Source of the DNA: Magnetovibrio sp.
GTDB lineage: Bacteria > Pseudomonadota > Alphaproteobacteria > Rhodospirillales > Magnetovibrionaceae
DNA length: 9,395 bases
NCBI GenBank assembly: GCA_016763255.1
Contig: JAESUA010000414.1
Location: 1 to 9,395 of the forward strand
Direction: 5' to 3'
Positions 7,037 to 9,395 of this stretch are shown here, piece by piece. The notes beneath the pieces are model-generated. The model was given only the letters and a program-made list of their open reading frames with translations, did not search any database and was not told the DNA's origin. The position numbers were made by a program, and so were the translations under genes. Position 1 is the stretch's first letter. Each line of letters starts with the position of its first letter.

Positions 7037-7369
7037 ATGCCGAAAATGATTTTCATCGATGCGGACGGCAACCGCAAAGAAGTAGACGCCGCGGTGGGCC
7101 TTTCCGTCCTGGAAGTTGCGCACAAAAATGGTGTTGACCTGGAAGGGGCCTGCGAAGGGTCCTTGGCCTGTTCGACCTGCCATGTTGTGGTTGAAAACAA
7201 ATGGTTCGAAAAACTGGCTGAAGCAAGCGAGGAAGAAGAGGACATGCTGGACTTGGCGTTCGGTTTGACCCACACCTCGCGTTTGGGTTGCCAAATCAAA
7301 ATGTGTGATGAGCTTGACGGTCTGGAAGTAACCATTCCGGGCGGTACGCGCAACATGTTGCTGGATTAA
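7037..7369 (+). CDS. fdx: ISC-type [2Fe-2S] ferredoxin
   Basis: An adrenodoxin-type ferredoxin that supplies electrons for persulfide reduction during cluster assembly on IscU. The 110-residue product has the four cluster ligands C39, C45, C48 (in [17 protein letters not shown]5-C-X2-C) and C85 (in RLGCQIKMC). The acidic patch [12 protein letters not shown] (66-77), followed by TSRLGCQI, is typical of ISC and mitochondrial ferredoxins and forms the partner-binding helix. ATG 7037 is preceded by AGGAGA at 7022-7027, nine bases away. It follows hscA after 75 bases that contain a weak hairpin, and a strong terminator lies directly behind it, so it may be the last gene of most transcripts. Confidence 0.97.
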   Translation: MPKMIFIDADGNRKEVDAAVGLSVLEVAHKNGVDLEGACEGSLACSTCHVVVENKWFEKLAEASEEEEDMLDLAFGLTHTSRLGCQIKMCDELDGLEVTIPGGTRNMLLD

Positions 7370-7393
7370 GGTCCAAGCCGAACCTACATGATT

Positions 7394-7429
7394 GAGGGAG
7401 GCGGGGGACAGACCCAAGCCTCCCTTTTT
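7394..7429 (+). terminator. Rho-independent terminator after fdx
   Basis: GGGAGGC (7396-7402) is the exact reverse complement of GCCTCCC (7418-7424), extendable by A7395-T7425. GGG (7405-7407) and CCC (7413-7415) can form an inner helix in the loop. A run of five T (7425-7429) follows the stem directly. This is the best intrinsic terminator in the window. Only 20 bases separate the T-run from the iscX start, so iscX would need readthrough or a promoter inside fdx. Confidence 0.8.
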
Positions 7430-7449
7430 CTATATTTTAGGAACCGTAT

Positions 7450-7644
7450 ATGCGCTGGACCGACATTTACGACATTGCCATCGAACTCGAAGACGCCCAC
7501 CCAGATGTGGAGATCATGAAGATCCGCTTCACCGACTTGTGGACCTGGGTGCAGGCCTTGCCGGGGTTCGATGATGACCCGCAAAAATCCAGTGAGGGCA
7601 TATTGGAATCGATCCAGATGGCATGGCTGGACGAACGGGACTAA
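7450..7644 (+). CDS. iscX: Small IscS-binding protein IscX
   Basis: IscX (YfhJ) is a small acidic protein that binds IscS and iron and tunes the rate of cluster assembly; its exact role is still debated. The 64-residue product matches the family along its length: RWTDIYDIAIELEDAHPDV at the start, RFTDLWTWVQALPGFDDDP in the middle, and GILESIQMAWLDERD at the end, with conserved acidic positions on the face known to contact IscS. AGGAA at 7439-7443 lies six bases before ATG 7450. It is the usual last member of the isc operon, here placed behind a terminator and 34 bases before the DUF599 gene. Confidence 0.94.
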   Translation: MRWTDIYDIAIELEDAHPDVEIMKIRFTDLWTWVQALPGFDDDPQKSSEGILESIQMAWLDERD

Positions 7645-7678
7645 GATTCAATCTGGCCGAATTTGAAAGGCTGCTTGC

Positions 7679-8395
7679 ATGAGCGAAATTGCGTTGATCG
7701 ACATGGTTGCGCTGGTGTGGTTTTTGGTGATGTGGAACGGTTATACGTTTTTCGCCGACCGGGTCAGACAGGACCGCCTGTCGTTACTGACGGTGATGAA
7801 AAAACACCGTGCCGGATGGATGCGGCAGATGCTGACCCGCGACAATCGCATTGTCGATGCCACCATCATAAATACCTTGATGCGCAGCGTGTCGCTGTTT
7901 TCAAGCACCACTTTGCTGATCTTGGCAGGTCTGTTGGCGATCTTGGGATCGCTCGATAAGGTACAGGCGTTGGTCCAGGACATCCCCTTTGTGATGCAAG
8001 CCTCCAAGGGCGCGTGGGAGATGAAAATCCTCACCTTGATCATGATTTTTGTGTACACATTTTTCAAATTCGCGTGGTCTTTGCGCCAGTTCAACTATTC
8101 AACCATTTTGTTGGGTGCAGCCCCGCGCCCTGAAGAAGCCGATTCTGATCGCGCCGAGGATTTTGCCAAGGGCATGGCCGAGGTGATCGCCCTGGCGGTC
8201 TCCAACTTTAACCGTGGCATGCGGGCATACTATTTCGCCCTGGCGGCGCTCAGCTGGTTTTTACATCCGGCGTTGTTTGCGATCTCGACCCTGTGGGTGG
8301 TGGCGGTGATTTATCGTCGCGAATTTCGCTCCCAGACCCTGGGCTTTCTTGTCGGCGTACCGGCAACCAAACATGATATGGACAGCGCATCATGA
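7679..8395 (+). CDS. DUF599-family integral membrane protein, function unknown
   Basis: A 238-residue protein of unknown function that I place in DUF599 by its pattern: WMRQMLTRDNRIVDATIINTLMRSVSLFSSTTLLILAGLLA (about 47-87), the KFAWSLRQFNY segment (130-140) and NFNRGMRAYYFALAALSW (176-193). Hydrophobic stretches suggest about four membrane segments, near residues 4-25, 71-92, 115-137 and 183-213, with no cleavable signal peptide evident. I see no cysteine or metal motif linking it to Fe-S chemistry. AAAGG at 7665-7669 lies nine bases before ATG 7679. Its TGA stop overlaps the start of mnmA (ATGA, four bases), so the two are probably translationally coupled. The link to isc may be only positional. 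Confidence 0.85.
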   Translation: MSEIALIDMVALVWFLVMWNGYTFFADRVRQDRLSLLTVMKKHRAGWMRQMLTRDNRIVDATIINTLMRSVSLFSSTTLLILAGLLAILGSLDKVQALVQDIPFVMQASKGAWEMKILTLIMIFVYTFFKFAWSLRQFNYSTILLGAAPRPEEADSDRAEDFAKGMAEVIALAVSNFNRGMRAYYFALAALSWFLHPALFAISTLWVVAVIYRREFRSQTLGFLVGVPATKHDMDSAS

Positions 8396-9395
8396 AACTT
8401 GATCTGCCGCAAAGCGCATATACCAAACCACCCGGGCAAACCCGCGTGGTGGTGGCCATGTCGGGCGGGGTGGATTCATCGGTCACCGCCGCCCTGCTTA
8501 AAGAAGCCGGGTTCGATGTCATCGGCATCACCTTGCAGTTGTACGATCACGGTGTGGCGATTGACAAACCCGGCACCTGTTGCGCCGGGCGCGACATCAA
8601 AGACGCCCGCCGGGTGGCCGAACACATTGGCATTCCCCATTACGTGCTGGATTTTGAGGAACGCTTCAAAAAAGAGGTCATGGAGATCTTCGCCGACACA
8701 TACCTTAAGGGTGAAACGCCGATCCCGTGCGTGCATTGCAACGATACCATCAAGTTCAAAGACCTTCTGGATAAGGCCATTGATTTGGGCGCGGTGGCGC
8801 TGGTCACCGGCCATTACGTGCGCCGTCTCGACGGCCCGCATGGATCTGAGCTGCACCGTGGCCAGGACCATGGCCGCGACCAAAGTTATTTTTTATTCTC
8901 GACCCCGCAAAGCGCGCTCGACATGTTGTGGTTCCCCTTGGGCGCGTGCACCAAGGACGAAGCGCGCGCCGAAGCGATGCGTTTGGGATTGGACATCGCC
9001 CAAAAACCCGACAGCCAAGACATCTGTTTTGTGCCCCAAGGCAAGTATCTTGATGTGGTCGAAAAACTCCGTCCCGGCGCACTCGATCCCGGCGATGTGG
9101 TGGACATGGATGGTAACCTCATGGGCCGTCACGATGGGGTGATCAAATTCACCGTCGGCCAGCGCCGCGGGCTGGGGATATCGGCCCCGGAACCGATTTA
9201 TGTGATCGAAGTCGACGCCAAAAACAACCGCGTGGTGGTGGGCTGCAAAGCCGACCTCCTCAAACGCGCCTTAACCATCCGCAACGTCAACTGGATCGGC
9301 GATACCCCGGCCATGCCGGCGGATGGTTTCGAGTGCACCGTCAAACTACGCTCCACCAGCCCCAGCGTCGCGGTGCACGTCACCCCCATGCAAGA
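8392..9395 (+). CDS. mnmA: tRNA 2-thiouridylase MnmA, 3' end outside window
   Basis: MnmA adenylates C2 of the wobble uridine (U34) in tRNAs for Lys, Glu and Gln and transfers persulfide sulfur to make 2-thiouridine. The 334 visible codons run open to the window edge. The ATP pyrophosphatase loop SGGVDSS is at 24-30. PCVHCN carries C116, equivalent to the nucleophile C102 of E. coli, and C212 in SQDICFVPQG matches the second catalytic cysteine (C199), which carries the persulfide. VTGHYVR, GRDQSYFL and FTVGQRRGLGI are further family motifs. The N-terminal half (GTCCAGRDIKDARRVAEHIGIPHYVLDF) resembles alphaproteobacterial MnmA, with extra cysteines at 63-64. ATG 8392 overlaps the DUF599 stop by four bases. 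The final part of the beta-barrel domain is missing. Its sulfur would come from a desulfurase such as those encoded upstream. Confidence 0.96.
   Translation, partial: MKLDLPQSAYTKPPGQTRVVVAMSGGVDSSVTAALLKEAGFDVIGITLQLYDHGVAIDKPGTCCAGRDIKDARRVAEHIGIPHYVLDFEERFKKEVMEIFADTYLKGETPIPCVHCNDTIKFKDLLDKAIDLGAVALVTGHYVRRLDGPHGSELHRGQDHGRDQSYFLFSTPQSALDMLWFPLGACTKDEARAEAMRLGLDIAQKPDSQDICFVPQGKYLDVVEKLRPGALDPGDVVDMDGNLMGRHDGVIKFTVGQRRGLGISAPEPIYVIEVDAKNNRVVVGCKADLLKRALTIRNVNWIGDTPAMPADGFECTVKLRSTSPSVAVHVTPMQ

Noticed and set aside
7265..7293. Possible internal promoter in fdx, starting with TTGACC at 7265-7270
   Set aside because: At the expected spacing the -10 position reads TTGCCA, which is too far from TATAAT to support a promoter without RNA data.
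8399..9142. Open frame of 247 codons in another + frame
   Set aside because: It overlaps mnmA in a shifted frame; the frame starting at 8392 gives clear MnmA motifs, while this one gives a Trp/Arg/Pro-rich sequence without any family features.
1..9395. CRISPR arrays, insertion sequences, tRNA or rRNA genes, phage parts
   Set aside because: No spaced direct repeats, terminal inverted repeats, transposase motifs or RNA gene signatures were seen; nearly all of the sequence is accounted for by conserved housekeeping genes.

Overview
This window carries an almost complete ISC iron-sulfur cluster assembly operon of an alphaproteobacterium, with all genes on the + strand and closely packed. Gene order and protein style (a CysE upstream of iscR, two tandem cysteine desulfurases, an HscB with a zinc-finger-like N-terminus, a DUF599 protein and an MnmA with an alphaproteobacterial-looking N-terminal half) suggest the Rhodospirillales or a close relative. 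GC looks moderate, in the mid to high 50s percent by eye. The taxonomic placement is inference.

Layout: cysE (3' part only, 1-485), iscR (534-1010, GTG start), a NifS/IscS-like desulfurase paralogue (1053-2174), canonical iscS (2216-3448), iscU (3506-3916), iscA (3951-4289), a UUCG-capped terminator-like hairpin (4313-4341), hscB (4371-5000), hscA (5036-6961), a weaker hairpin with a T-run (6981-7014), fdx (7037-7369), a convincing intrinsic terminator (7394-7429), iscX (7450-7644), a DUF599 membrane protein (7679-8395) and mnmA (8392 to the window end, 3' truncated). No gap exceeds about 80 bases, and I see no RNA genes, mobile elements or CRISPR.

The genes form a sulfur route. CysE makes O-acetylserine for cysteine synthesis. 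The desulfurases take sulfur from cysteine. IscS passes persulfide to the IscU scaffold, ferredoxin supplies electrons, and HscB/HscA recognise the LPPVK loop of IscU and drive cluster release, with IscA as a carrier. IscX is a small IscS-binding modulator. IscR is the [2Fe-2S]-sensing regulator. MnmA uses desulfurase-derived sulfur to make 2-thiouridine in tRNA, so the cluster runs from serine activation to both Fe-S clusters and tRNA thiolation.

The core is a known system, and I do not see a wholly new one. The points worth a second look are the second desulfurase lacking the IscU-binding tail, the mitochondria-like tetracysteine HscB, internal hairpins that split the operon into expression modules, the unusual C-terminus of CysE, and the linkage of iscX, DUF599 and mnmA behind a terminator.
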